Notes under the pieces: model-generated
Told to the model about the DNA's origin: nothing
Database searches by the model: none
The model's input: the letters and a program-made list of their open reading frames with translations, nothing else
Shown: positions 1-6,090 of the stretch, piece by piece
Layout of the letters: each line of letters opens with the position of its first letter
How positions within the stretch are numbered: the first letter of the stretch is position 1
Translations under genes and position numbers: made by a program
Assembly (NCBI GenBank): GCA_964428485.1
Contig: CAYRYP010000072.1
Span: forward strand, 1-6,134
Direction: 5' to 3'
Source of the DNA: CAZPAN01 sp964428485
GTDB lineage: Bacteria; Actinomycetota; Coriobacteriia; Coriobacteriales; CADBOM01
DNA length: 6,134 nucleotides

Positions 1-18
1 GAAACCCAAGAGGAACAG

Positions 19-57
19 GCCCTCGGAGTCCGCGTCCTACGCGGTGCTCCGGGGGGC
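19..57. terminator. Strong interrupted hairpin, probable bidirectional terminator
   Basis: Three stem blocks are nested around a 3-nt loop: GCCC (19-22) with GGGC (54-57), CGGAG (24-28) with CTCCG (47-51), and CCGCGT (30-35) with ACGCGG (39-44). Only two small internal loops interrupt them, giving 15 paired bases. On the + strand it is followed by TTTCCTCTGTCT, and on the - strand by CTGTTCCTCTT. Both tails are pyrimidine-rich but are not clean T runs. It lies 55 nt past the stop of the leftward glycosylase gene, so it would fit as its terminator. It could also terminate a rightward gene ending left of the window. The pairing is seen directly; the terminator role is inferred. Confidence 0.6.
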
Positions 58-112
58 TTTCCTCTGTCTCGGGGCCGTGGTGGCAAAGGGGCCGAAGTCT
101 AACAGTGCCTCC

Positions 113-928
113 TCAGTGTCTGGCTTCGTAGAACATGAGCAGCTGCAGGAAGCCGGCGTAGCCGGGGTAATTCTCCATTGGGAAGCCGTCGGGGTAGTGC
201 TCGTCGAGAACCCGGCGGATCCATACGTCGATCGGGAATAGACCAAGGCGGTGGAATCCGTAGAGCGCTGTGCAGTTGGCCACCTTTATCCCTACACCCC
301 TGATCTCCATAAGCGAGTCGAGCAGCGACTGATCGTCCATCTTGGCGAGCTCGTCGAGATCCAAGACACCGGTCGCGACCCTTCTGGCGGCGTCGATCAC
401 GTACTCGTCGCGATATCCCATCGAGCATCCGCAAAGGTCGGCCTTGCAGAGCCCCGCCAGTTTCTCCGGCCTGGGAAAGGAGTACACCTCATCTAGCTCG
501 TCGCCAATAGGTTCCCCGAACTTCTCGCAGAGCTTGGCCACGCATCCGGTGATCGAGGGCACGCTCCTGCGCTGCGAGATGATGAAGCTGACAAGCGTCT
601 CCCATGGATCCTGGTTCACCACGCGAAGCCCCCTGCCCACCTGCCCAGCGCGAACAAGGTAGTCGTCTTGCGGGTCGATGCTGTCGAACCATTTCGAGTA
701 GTCGCGGTCGAGATCGAAGTAGTGACGCCAGAACCCGTCGAACTCGTTCTGCGTGCAATCGAACTCCCAGGAACCCTTCGCCCCCGGACGGGCCCGCACG
801 AACCTGTCGCCCGAGATCGTGAGAATGCTCCCATCCGACCCCGACGTCGACCCCGGTACTATCCGGAAGCACTGCCCGGAATCCATGATCTTGAACAGGT
901 CGAACCACTCTGAATCAACGCTAACCAT
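113..928 (-). CDS. ogg: OGG1-family 8-oxoguanine DNA glycosylase / AP lyase (HhH-GPD superfamily)
   Basis: This 271-residue protein probably removes 8-oxoguanine from DNA and nicks the abasic site (base excision repair, cytoplasm). Numbered from the ATG at 928, it has the N-terminal GQCFR motif (18-22) that matches GQSFR of human OGG1. The helix-hairpin-helix reads GVGIK, with the expected Schiff-base lysine at K215 in GIKVANC. The catalytic aspartate is D234 in PIDVWI. F266 in LMFYEAR matches the phenylalanine that stacks on the flipped base in OGG1. The whole fold, from the N-terminal beta domain to the last helix, is present, so it looks active. One oddity is that OGG1's SSNNN stretch is SQRRS here (118-122). 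An in-frame TTG at 967 would add 13 residues, but ATG 928 has a far better ribosome binding site. It is transcribed away from the flavin reductase gene and is probably monocistronic. Automated pipelines may call it a 3-methyladenine glycosylase. The family is clear; substrate preference is inferred. Confidence 0.9.
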   Translation of the reverse strand: MVSVDSEWFDLFKIMDSGQCFRIVPGSTSGSDGSILTISGDRFVRARPGAKGSWEFDCTQNEFDGFWRHYFDLDRDYSKWFDSIDPQDDYLVRAGQVGRGLRVVNQDPWETLVSFIISQRRSVPSITGCVAKLCEKFGEPIGDELDEVYSFPRPEKLAGLCKADLCGCSMGYRDEYVIDAARRVATGVLDLDELAKMDDQSLLDSLMEIRGVGIKVANCTALYGFHRLGLFPIDVWIRRVLDEHYPDGFPMENYPGYAGFLQLLMFYEARH

Positions 929-1079
929 CGTAAATCTCCCAACCGCTCTTTCTCTGCTGCGGGGCAAGCCCCTCGCTCATGCCCTCTTGTCGCGGCCGTG
1001 CCGGCATCAAGTTCTCGCATGCGGTATTATCGCTTAAGCACATCCAGGAAATCACTTTTCGCAGCGGAAGGAATGTCAG
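929..1079. promoter_or_regulatory. Divergent intergenic region with candidate promoters and three 8-bp palindromes
   Basis: This 151-bp gap separates two genes transcribed away from each other, so it must hold both promoters. It contains TATTAT (1025-1030) on the + strand, and overlapping it GATAAT on the - strand (1031 to 1026). Neither has a convincing -35 box at 17 bp, so the exact promoters are unsure. Three perfect 8-bp palindromes lie around the AT-rich patch: TGCCGGCA (999-1006), CGCATGCG (1016-1023) and GCTTAAGC (1032-1039). A good ribosome binding site, GGAAGGA (1066-1072), sits 7 nt before the flavin reductase ATG. Confidence 0.35.
935..940 (-). promoter_or_regulatory. Ribosome binding site that sets the glycosylase start
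   Basis: Read on the - strand this is GGGAGA, six bases before the ATG at 928. The upstream TTG candidate at 967 has only a GAGG placed too close to it. This favours the shorter, 271-residue protein, which also begins directly at the conserved beta domain. Confidence 0.75.
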
Positions 1080-1586
1080 ATGGGCTTTCGTGAAATCTCG
1101 ATAGACGAGTGCGACGCCAACTTCATACAGAGACTCAGTACCGATTACAGCCTCGTGTCGGCTACGTCCGATAACAAGACCAACATGCTCACCGTTGCGT
1201 GGGCGCAGATGGGCTACCTCTGGAATAGGCCGGTGGCAACCGTCTATATCAGGCCGAGCCGGTACACCAAGGAGTTCATCGACGCCAGCGGCAGGTTCAC
1301 CGTCTCGTTCATCGCCGGTCATCCCGATGCGATGATGTACCTCGGCAGACATTCCGGGCGTGATGGCGACAAGCTCGCCCAGACAGAGCTCACCCTGCTC
1401 GACTACGAGGGCGATCCCGTCTACGCGCAAGCCGATCTCGTCCTGGTTTGCAGGCTCATCTACACACAGCAGCTAGATCTGGGGCAGCTTCTCGACGACT
1501 CGGTCGAGAACGCCCATTACTCGAACGGCAACGTATCGATCGCCTACATCGGCCAGATCGAGAAGGTTCTCGTTCCTGAGAACTAA
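1080..1586 (+). CDS. Flavin reductase-like FMN-binding protein
   Basis: This 168-residue cytoplasmic protein resembles the flavin reductase-like domain family (FMN-binding split barrel). These small proteins bind FMN and take part in electron transfer or flavin reduction; the partner is usually unknown. Supporting stretches, in order, are TNMLTVAWAQMG (34-45), LWNRPVATVYIRPSRYTKEF (47-66), which is the most diagnostic block, FTVSFI (73-78), and LGRHSGRDGDKLAQ (88-101). The protein is about the usual length for the short members and has no signal peptide or membrane segment. The ATG at 1080 has GGAAGGA seven bases upstream. An ATG at 1073 in another frame runs into a stop after six codons and is not a rival. 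The galU operon begins 66 bp downstream in the same direction, so read-through is possible, but no functional link is evident. The family is confident; the physiological substrate is unknown. Confidence 0.85.
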   Translation: MGFREISIDECDANFIQRLSTDYSLVSATSDNKTNMLTVAWAQMGYLWNRPVATVYIRPSRYTKEFIDASGRFTVSFIAGHPDAMMYLGRHSGRDGDKLAQTELTLLDYEGDPVYAQADLVLVCRLIYTQQLDLGQLLDDSVENAHYSNGNVSIAYIGQIEKVLVPEN

Positions 1587-1599
1587 TCAGCAACCGCTC

Positions 1600-1619
1600 C
1601 CGCGCTTTTGTGCGCGCGG
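1600..1619. other. Weak GC hairpin between flavin reductase gene and galU
   Basis: CCGCGC (1600-1605) can pair with GCGCGG (1614-1619) around an 8-nt loop containing TTTT, or in a shifted 5-bp register. No T tract follows on either strand, so it is not a standard intrinsic terminator. It lies 13 nt after the flavin reductase stop. It could partly separate this gene from the galU operon. No clear promoter was found in the 66-bp gap. Confidence 0.3.
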
Positions 1620-1652
1620 CGCAGGCGCACTATCCCCGACTAGGAGAGGTAA

Positions 1653-2507
1653 ATGATCGCGATCATCCCCGCGGCGGGCCTGGGAACCAGGTTTCTGCCC
1701 ATAACCAAGTCGCAGCCCAAAGAGATGCTCCCCGTGCTGCGCAAGCCTGTGATCCAATACGTGGTGGAGGAGGCTCTGCAATCGGGCGCCGACCGTGTGG
1801 TCATCGTCAACAGCCGCGACAAGGCGTCGATCGAGAATCACTTCTCTCCCAGTCACGAGCTCTCTGCCCACCTCCGCTCGAAAGGCAAGAACTCCTACGC
1901 CGACGCTGTGGACGAGGCCGGTGAGATGCCTGTGGGCTACGTGTACCAGGACGAACAGCTCGGACTCGGGCACGCGATACTTTGCGCTGACGAGGAGTCC
2001 GCAGGTGAACCGTTCTTCATCCTGCTCGGGGATGTCATCGTGCCGGAGTGCAACATCCTCAAGCGCATGATGGAGATCCACGACGAGCACGACGGAGCCA
2101 ACGTGATCGCGGTATTCCCGGTCGCAGACGATCAGGTGAGCCGCTTCGGGATAATCTCTGGCGAACAGGTCTCCGCTGACGTCTGGAAGGTGGACGGTTT
2201 GGTGGAGAAGCCCTCTGTTAAGGAGGCCCCGTCCAACCTCGCGATCTTCGGGCGCTACCTGCTCTCTGCTCGCGTAATGGAGCTTCTTCACGACGTGACG
2301 CCGGGGGCGGGCGGTGAGATTCAGCTCACCGACGCGCTCGACGCAGTGCTGGCCGAGGAGGAGATGTACGCGCTGGTGATAGACCCGGCCGACGGGTTCG
2401 ACACCGGCACTATCTCCACCTGGCTGGAGACGAATATCAAGATGGCCCTGCGCGACCCCGAGCTCGCTGAGGTCGTACGCTCGGCGGTTGCCGGGCTGGG
2501 GGAGTAG
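1653..2507 (+). CDS. galU: UTP--glucose-1-phosphate uridylyltransferase
   Basis: GalU makes UDP-glucose and pyrophosphate from UTP and glucose-1-phosphate in the cytoplasm, feeding glycan synthesis. The 284-residue length fits the bacterial family. The N-terminal nucleotide-binding signature is AAGLGTRFLPITKSQPKEML (7-26), with the G-L-G-T-R loop and K23. Further family landmarks are QLGLGHAILCA (102-112), the metal-binding region LLGDVIV (124-130), GLVEKP (182-187, with the conserved lysine K187), and GGEIQLTDAL (220-229). The end, GFDTGTISTWLETN (248-261), also matches. The start is supported by AGGAG (1642-1646), six bases before the ATG. It is the first gene of a tight operon with ugd 11 nt downstream, which consumes its product. 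Nothing is missing from the active site. A long antisense open frame across it is a codon-composition shadow. Confidence 0.96.
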   Translation: MIAIIPAAGLGTRFLPITKSQPKEMLPVLRKPVIQYVVEEALQSGADRVVIVNSRDKASIENHFSPSHELSAHLRSKGKNSYADAVDEAGEMPVGYVYQDEQLGLGHAILCADEESAGEPFFILLGDVIVPECNILKRMMEIHDEHDGANVIAVFPVADDQVSRFGIISGEQVSADVWKVDGLVEKPSVKEAPSNLAIFGRYLLSARVMELLHDVTPGAGGEIQLTDALDAVLAEEEMYALVIDPADGFDTGTISTWLETNIKMALRDPELAEVVRSAVAGLGE

Positions 2508-2518
2508 GCGGTAAGGCG

Positions 2519-3739
2519 ATGGCGAGGATTGCGGTTGCCGGGGCAGGTTATGTAGGGCTATCGGTTGCGCTGCTGCTGGCGGCACGAAACGAGGTCTGTG
2601 TGGTGGACGTGATGCAGGAGAAGGTCGATCAGATCAACTCCGGCCGCTCCCCGATAGCCGACGACATGGTAGAGGGTGCCCTCGCCGACGGAGAGCATCC
2701 TCTGCGCGCGACTACAGATGGTGCCTCGGCGTACTCAAATGCCGAGATCGTCGTCATCGCGACACCGACAGACTATGACTCCGAGAGGAACTTCTTCGAC
2801 GTCTCGCATGTGGAAGAGGTCGTGGACGAGGTCGTGAGCGCATGTGCCGGCAGGGACGGGGGCGCAGGTGAGATCCCCGTCATGGTGGTCAAGTCGACGG
2901 TTCCGGTGGGATTTACAGCACAGCTTTCCGAGGCGAGACCGGGGTGTCGCATCCTCTTCTCGCCGGAGTTCCTTCGCGAAGGCCGTGCGCTGGAGGACAA
3001 CCTGCGTCCATCGAGGATAATCGTGGGCGCTCCCACTCCCGACCTAGAGTCCGAGGCTACACGGTTCGCCGAGCTCATGGCCGCAGGGGCCGACCCCAGC
3101 GTCAACCCACCGGTGCTTGTGATGCACTCCACGGAGGCCGAGGCCGTCAAGCTCTTCGCCAACACCTATCTCGCGCTTCGGGTAGCCTACTTCAACGAGC
3201 TGGACACCTACGCCGAGACCCGCGGGCTAAACACCAGGCGTATCGTCGAGGGAGTCTGCCTCGACCCGCGCATCGGGTCGCATTACAACAACCCCTCCTT
3301 CGGCTACGGCGGTTACTGCCTGCCAAAGGACACCAAGCAGCTTCTCGCGAACTACCAGGGAGTCGCGCAGGACATCATCGGGGCCACCGTCAATTCCAAT
3401 CACACGCGTAAGGATCACATCGCCGAAGAGATCGTCGCGCGTGTGGAGGGGATGGAGAGTCCCGTCATCGGCGTCTATAGGCTCACGATGAAGAGTGGCT
3501 CGGACAACTTCCGGTCGTCGTCGGTCATCGGCGTGATGAAGCGCCTCGACGCGGCCGGCATGAGCATGATCGTATACGAGCCCACGCTGGATGCGGCGAG
3601 CTTCATGGGGCACGAGGTCGTCTCAGATCTAGAGGAGTTCAAGCGCAGGAGTAGTGTCATCATCGCCAACCGCTGGAACTCCGATCTCGACGACGTCGCG
3701 GACAGGGTATATACGCGAGACCTGTTCGGGAGGGACTGA
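2519..3739 (+). CDS. ugd: UDP-glucose 6-dehydrogenase
   Basis: Ugd oxidises UDP-glucose to UDP-glucuronate with two NAD+, in the cytoplasm. The 406 residues show the N-terminal Rossmann loop GAGYVGLS (8-15) with D30 for the NAD ribose, IATPTDYD (80-87), KSTVPVGFT (125-133) and SPEFLREG (148-155). The linker helix is KLFANTYLALRVAYFNELD (211-229). The catalytic loop is GYGGYCLPKDTKQL (262-275), with nucleophile C267, K270 and D271. The UDP-sugar site is MKSGSDNFR (324-332), and the protein ends in VYTRDLFGRD. As I recall the E. coli Ugd sequence (388 residues), these blocks match it closely, so this is the E. coli Ugd/HasB type. The extra length is in loops near 107-119 and 186-198. It starts 11 nt after the galU stop with a modest AAGG site 2 nt before the ATG, so it may rely partly on translational coupling. 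It supplies the sugar donor suggested for the next gene. Confidence 0.96.
   Translation: MARIAVAGAGYVGLSVALLLAARNEVCVVDVMQEKVDQINSGRSPIADDMVEGALADGEHPLRATTDGASAYSNAEIVVIATPTDYDSERNFFDVSHVEEVVDEVVSACAGRDGGAGEIPVMVVKSTVPVGFTAQLSEARPGCRILFSPEFLREGRALEDNLRPSRIIVGAPTPDLESEATRFAELMAAGADPSVNPPVLVMHSTEAEAVKLFANTYLALRVAYFNELDTYAETRGLNTRRIVEGVCLDPRIGSHYNNPSFGYGGYCLPKDTKQLLANYQGVAQDIIGATVNSNHTRKDHIAEEIVARVEGMESPVIGVYRLTMKSGSDNFRSSSVIGVMKRLDAAGMSMIVYEPTLDAASFMGHEVVSDLEEFKRRSSVIIANRWNSDLDDVADRVYTRDLFGRD
3728..3734 (+). promoter_or_regulatory. Ribosome binding site for the GTG-started glycosyltransferase
   Basis: GGGAGGG lies inside the last codons of ugd, 6 nt before GTG 3741. It argues against the more upstream in-frame ATG at 3654, which would overlap ugd by 86 bases and add 29 low-complexity residues before the glycosyltransferase fold. 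Its position within ugd suggests the two genes are translationally coupled. Confidence 0.8.
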
Positions 3740-3740
3740 C

Positions 3741-4823
3741 GTGTCTGCTGGGAATGTCGGGAATGCCGGACACAAGCCCGATGTCACGATCATCGTTCCC
3801 GTCTACAACGTCGAGCGCTATCTTTCAGAGTCTCTCGACTCGCTGGAGTCGCAGACACTCGAGAACATCGAGATCCTAATCGTCAACGACGGCTCGACGG
3901 ATTCCTCCCGCGAGATCATCGCGGAGCACATGGCAACCGATGCGCGCATCCGGGTGATCGATAAGGAGAATTCCGGGTATGGCGACTCCGTCAACCGTGG
4001 CATCGAGGATGCGCGAGGCAGGTACGTGGGCATACTCGAGCCCGACGACATCATGATTCCCACCGCGCTAGAGACGCTCGTCGAACTCGGCGATGCGCAT
4101 TCGGTCGACGTAGTGAAGGCCAACTACTGGTTTTTCTGGTCCAAGCCGGAGAAGCGTGACATGCTCATAGAGGTTGTGACTCCGCAGATGGCGGACCACG
4201 TCTTCCGTCCGGTCGACGAGCCGGAGATCTTCTTCTCCAACCCCTCGATATGGTCGGCGATCTATAACCGTGACTTCCTCGAGAGAACGGGGGTCCGCTG
4301 CCTCACCACTCCTGGGGCCAGCTACCAGGATCTCGGCTTTACCTTTAAGGTCTGGGCGAGCGCCGAGCGAGTCTGGTGCACGAGCCTTCCCATCGTCCAC
4401 TACAGGCAGGACAACGAGGGATCGTCGGTGAACAACCCGGGCAAGGTGTTCTGCATATGCGACGAGTTTGACTCGATCTTAGATTTCGTGGATGCGAGCC
4501 CGGAGCGCGACAGGCTGCGCAGGTACGCTTTCCGGCTGCGGTACGACAGCTACATATGGAACATCGAGAGGCTCTCCCCCGAGATGCGCGAGAGCTTCAT
4601 AGGCAGGATGGTGGACGATCTGCGGGCCGGCGTGGAGTCGGGCGACTTTGACGAGTCACTTTTCATGCGTCATCAGGCGGGTAATCTCCGCCGGATACTG
4701 GATGATCCGGACTCCTTCTTGCGGAACTACCCGCAGAATCCTACGGGAGCGTCCAAGGCGATGTACTACCTGCGCACGCAGGGCCCAAGCGCGCTAATCG
4801 AGCTCATGCGGACCCACGGGTAG
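3741..4823 (+). CDS. Family 2 (GT-A) glycosyltransferase, third gene of the galU-ugd operon
   Basis: This 360-residue protein probably transfers a sugar from a UDP-sugar to a growing surface glycan at the cytoplasmic face. Numbered from GTG 3741, the GT-A domain opens with VTIIVPVYNVERYL (15-28). NDGSTD (49-54) binds the nucleotide and NSGYGDSVNRG (77-87) follows. The metal-binding stretch reads LEPDD (99-103), with Glu where many family members have Asp or Ser. Next come NPSIWSAIYNRDFL (167-180) and GASYQDLGF (192-200), the latter standing where other members carry the ED catalytic-base motif. Residues beyond about 240 look helical and match nothing I recognise. There is no signal peptide or membrane helix. 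It starts one base after the ugd stop, so it is almost certainly co-transcribed with galU and ugd. That suggests UDP-glucuronate or UDP-glucose as donor, but sequence alone does not prove this. The acceptor is unknown. The domain call is firm; donor and linkage are inference. Confidence 0.9.
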   Translation: MSAGNVGNAGHKPDVTIIVPVYNVERYLSESLDSLESQTLENIEILIVNDGSTDSSREIIAEHMATDARIRVIDKENSGYGDSVNRGIEDARGRYVGILEPDDIMIPTALETLVELGDAHSVDVVKANYWFFWSKPEKRDMLIEVVTPQMADHVFRPVDEPEIFFSNPSIWSAIYNRDFLERTGVRCLTTPGASYQDLGFTFKVWASAERVWCTSLPIVHYRQDNEGSSVNNPGKVFCICDEFDSILDFVDASPERDRLRRYAFRLRYDSYIWNIERLSPEMRESFIGRMVDDLRAGVESGDFDESLFMRHQAGNLRRILDDPDSFLRNYPQNPTGASKAMYYLRTQGPSALIELMRTHG

Positions 4824-4862
4824 TGCGAGTGCCGGCGCTAGGCGCGGGTCGTGGGGTGCAAG

Positions 4863-4902
4863 GCGGAGTGGCATCTAGGCCGCGCATGGCGCCCAGCTCC
4901 GC
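4863..4902. terminator. Inverted repeat between convergent glycosyltransferase genes, possible terminator
   Basis: GCGGAG (4863-4868) pairs with CTCCGC (4897-4902), and GG/CC pairing can extend it inward with a bulge, around a GC-rich loop. It sits in the 79-bp gap between two stops that face each other, where a shared terminator is expected. No T tract follows on either strand, so it is not a textbook intrinsic terminator and could act weakly or not at all. Confidence 0.35.
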
Positions 4903-5991
4903 TTAGCGCTCCGATCGCAGACGGCGGAACAGGCCTGCCATATGCCCCCGAGCAAAATGGATCAGTCTGCCGATCCGAAGAGCCCTTCTTGCATCTTGGT
5001 CTCTGAGCGGTCTTAGGCAGATCTCAAGCGCGCGGCTCCCATCGGAGTGCGCATACGGTACAAGCTCCCGGTACAGCGGGTCGTCGAAGGTCTCTTGCAG
5101 CCACTCTCGCTGGGCCACTCGGTCCATCCCGCTTCTTGGATCCATGTTGCGCTCGATGGCCGAGAGAACGTAGCGCCCCATGAGGCTGCCTAGCGTGGCC
5201 CTGGCGTCGTCGTCCAGGATCCCCCACGACCTCTGCTGCTCCGTTAGCATTTCGATGCGCTTGCGATGGAGGTCGTAGTAGTCGGCCTTAAAAGTGTTGG
5301 TGATATTGCTGTCCTTCCGTTTGGCGTAGAGGTAGAGAGCGTCGGGGATCACGTCCAGCGATCGGGCGTCTTGGAAGAAGGCCACGTTGAAGGCGATGTC
5401 CTCGATGAAGAATTCGGAGGTGAACCTCAGCGCGCGCTCGCGGATGTGGTCGAGGCTGTAGACCTTGTTCCAGGGATATCCGTAGCAGGTGAGCTTCTCG
5501 TACTCCAAGATCCTCGGCCGCAACTGCTCCTGGGTCTCCAGCACCTCCGCAGGGAGGTTGACGGGTCTGTCACCGACATGGTTTCCATCCGGCCCGAAGT
5601 ACTGCTCGATGTGGCCGAACATCACCGCGTCGGCCGGGTGCTCTGAGAGCGCATCGGCGCAGAGCTCGAGCAGGTTGGGCTCGTAGATGTCGTCTGGATC
5701 GGGAAACCACACGTACCTGCCTCGAGCGGCCTCGATGCCGGTGTTTCGGGCCTCGCCGACCCAGCGGTTCTCCTCGTGTCGGATGACCTTGATGCGGGAG
5801 TCGGAGCTCGCGAACCTCTGCGCGATCTCGCCGCTGCGATCCGGGGAGGCGTCGTCGACGACTATGAGCTCCCAGTCGCCGCAGGTCTGGGCGAGCACGC
5901 ACTCGATGGCCTTGGCGATGTAGGTTTCGACCCCGTAAGTGGGCATGACGATCGAAAACAGTGGGCCGTCTGTGCCTTTACGCTGGCTCAT
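4903..5991 (-). CDS. Family 2 (GT-A) glycosyltransferase, convergent with the galU operon
   Basis: This 362-residue protein probably adds a sugar to a cell-surface polysaccharide; its donor and acceptor are unknown. Numbered from ATG 5991, the GT-A domain begins FSIVMPTYGVETYIAKAI (12-29). VVDDASPDRS (44-53) is the nucleotide-binding motif, GEARNTGIEAARGRYVWF (79-96) follows, and DPDD (98-101) is the metal-binding motif. PWNKVYSLDHI (173-183) and FIEDIAFN (195-202) supply the catalytic-base ED, and KRKDSNITN (224-232) completes the catalytic half. The last 25 or so residues (GRLIHFARGHMAGLFRRLRS) are basic and amphipathic, which suggests peripheral attachment to the inner face of the membrane. 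The reading frame stays open upstream to 6129 and beyond, but that stretch carries a perfect -10 box and has no recognisable domain. ATG 5991 has GGAGAG 9 nt upstream and starts just before the fold. It is not a copy of the operon glycosyltransferase; only the shared GT-A motifs match. Confidence 0.9.
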   Translation of the reverse strand: MSQRKGTDGPLFSIVMPTYGVETYIAKAIECVLAQTCGDWELIVVDDASPDRSGEIAQRFASSDSRIKVIRHEENRWVGEARNTGIEAARGRYVWFPDPDDIYEPNLLELCADALSEHPADAVMFGHIEQYFGPDGNHVGDRPVNLPAEVLETQEQLRPRILEYEKLTCYGYPWNKVYSLDHIRERALRFTSEFFIEDIAFNVAFFQDARSLDVIPDALYLYAKRKDSNITNTFKADYYDLHRKRIEMLTEQQRSWGILDDDARATLGSLMGRYVLSAIERNMDPRSGMDRVAQREWLQETFDDPLYRELVPYAHSDGSRALEICLRPLRDQDARRALRIGRLIHFARGHMAGLFRRLRSER

Positions 5992-6019
5992 GTCGAGAAG
6001 CTCTCCAATCTCCACATCG

Positions 6020-6056
6020 GCCCTGTGGGCGCGTCTTCGTACATGTCCGACAGGGC
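6020..6056 (-). promoter_or_regulatory. Inverted repeat in the leader of the leftward glycosyltransferase gene
   Basis: GCCCTGT (6020-6026) and ACAGGGC (6050-6056) are perfect 7-bp complements separated by 23 nt. They lie between the likely promoter and the start codon of the gene beginning at 5991, so the leader RNA could form this stem. It ends 14 nt before the GGAGAG ribosome binding site. A regulatory role is possible but not shown, and the repeat could also bind a protein as DNA. Confidence 0.35.
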
Positions 6057-6090
6057 AGCTCCGCCTGGGTGCGGGGTGTTCCAGATGTGT

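Noticed and set aside
44..241. Small + strand open frame starting in the left hairpin
   Set aside because: It begins inside the terminator stem and runs antisense to the well-supported glycosylase, with no convincing ribosome binding site.
921..1430. Open frame of 169 codons on the - strand opposite the flavin reductase gene
   Set aside because: It covers the divergent promoter region and lies antisense to a protein with clear family motifs; its translation shows nothing recognisable.
2508..2515. GGCGGTAA-like ops element (RfaH site) before ugd
   Set aside because: It differs from GGCGGTAG, sits inside an operon and not in a long leader, and RfaH control is a proteobacterial feature not expected in this type of host.
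1587..2585. Open frame of 332 codons on the - strand opposite galU
   Set aside because: It lies fully antisense to a clear galU and the start of ugd. Its translation is rich in Arg, His, Leu and Val with no recognisable motif, as expected for the complement of GC-rich coding DNA.
3654..3740. Upstream ATG for the operon glycosyltransferase
   Set aside because: It would overlap ugd by 86 bases and add 29 low-complexity residues. GTG 3741 has a near-ideal GGGAGGG site at 6 nt and begins one base after the ugd stop.
4863..4902. Attachment site or mobile-element end in the convergent gap
   Set aside because: The repeat is a single local stem with no transposase, integrase, tRNA or flanking duplication in view; a terminator-like structure between facing genes is the simpler reading.
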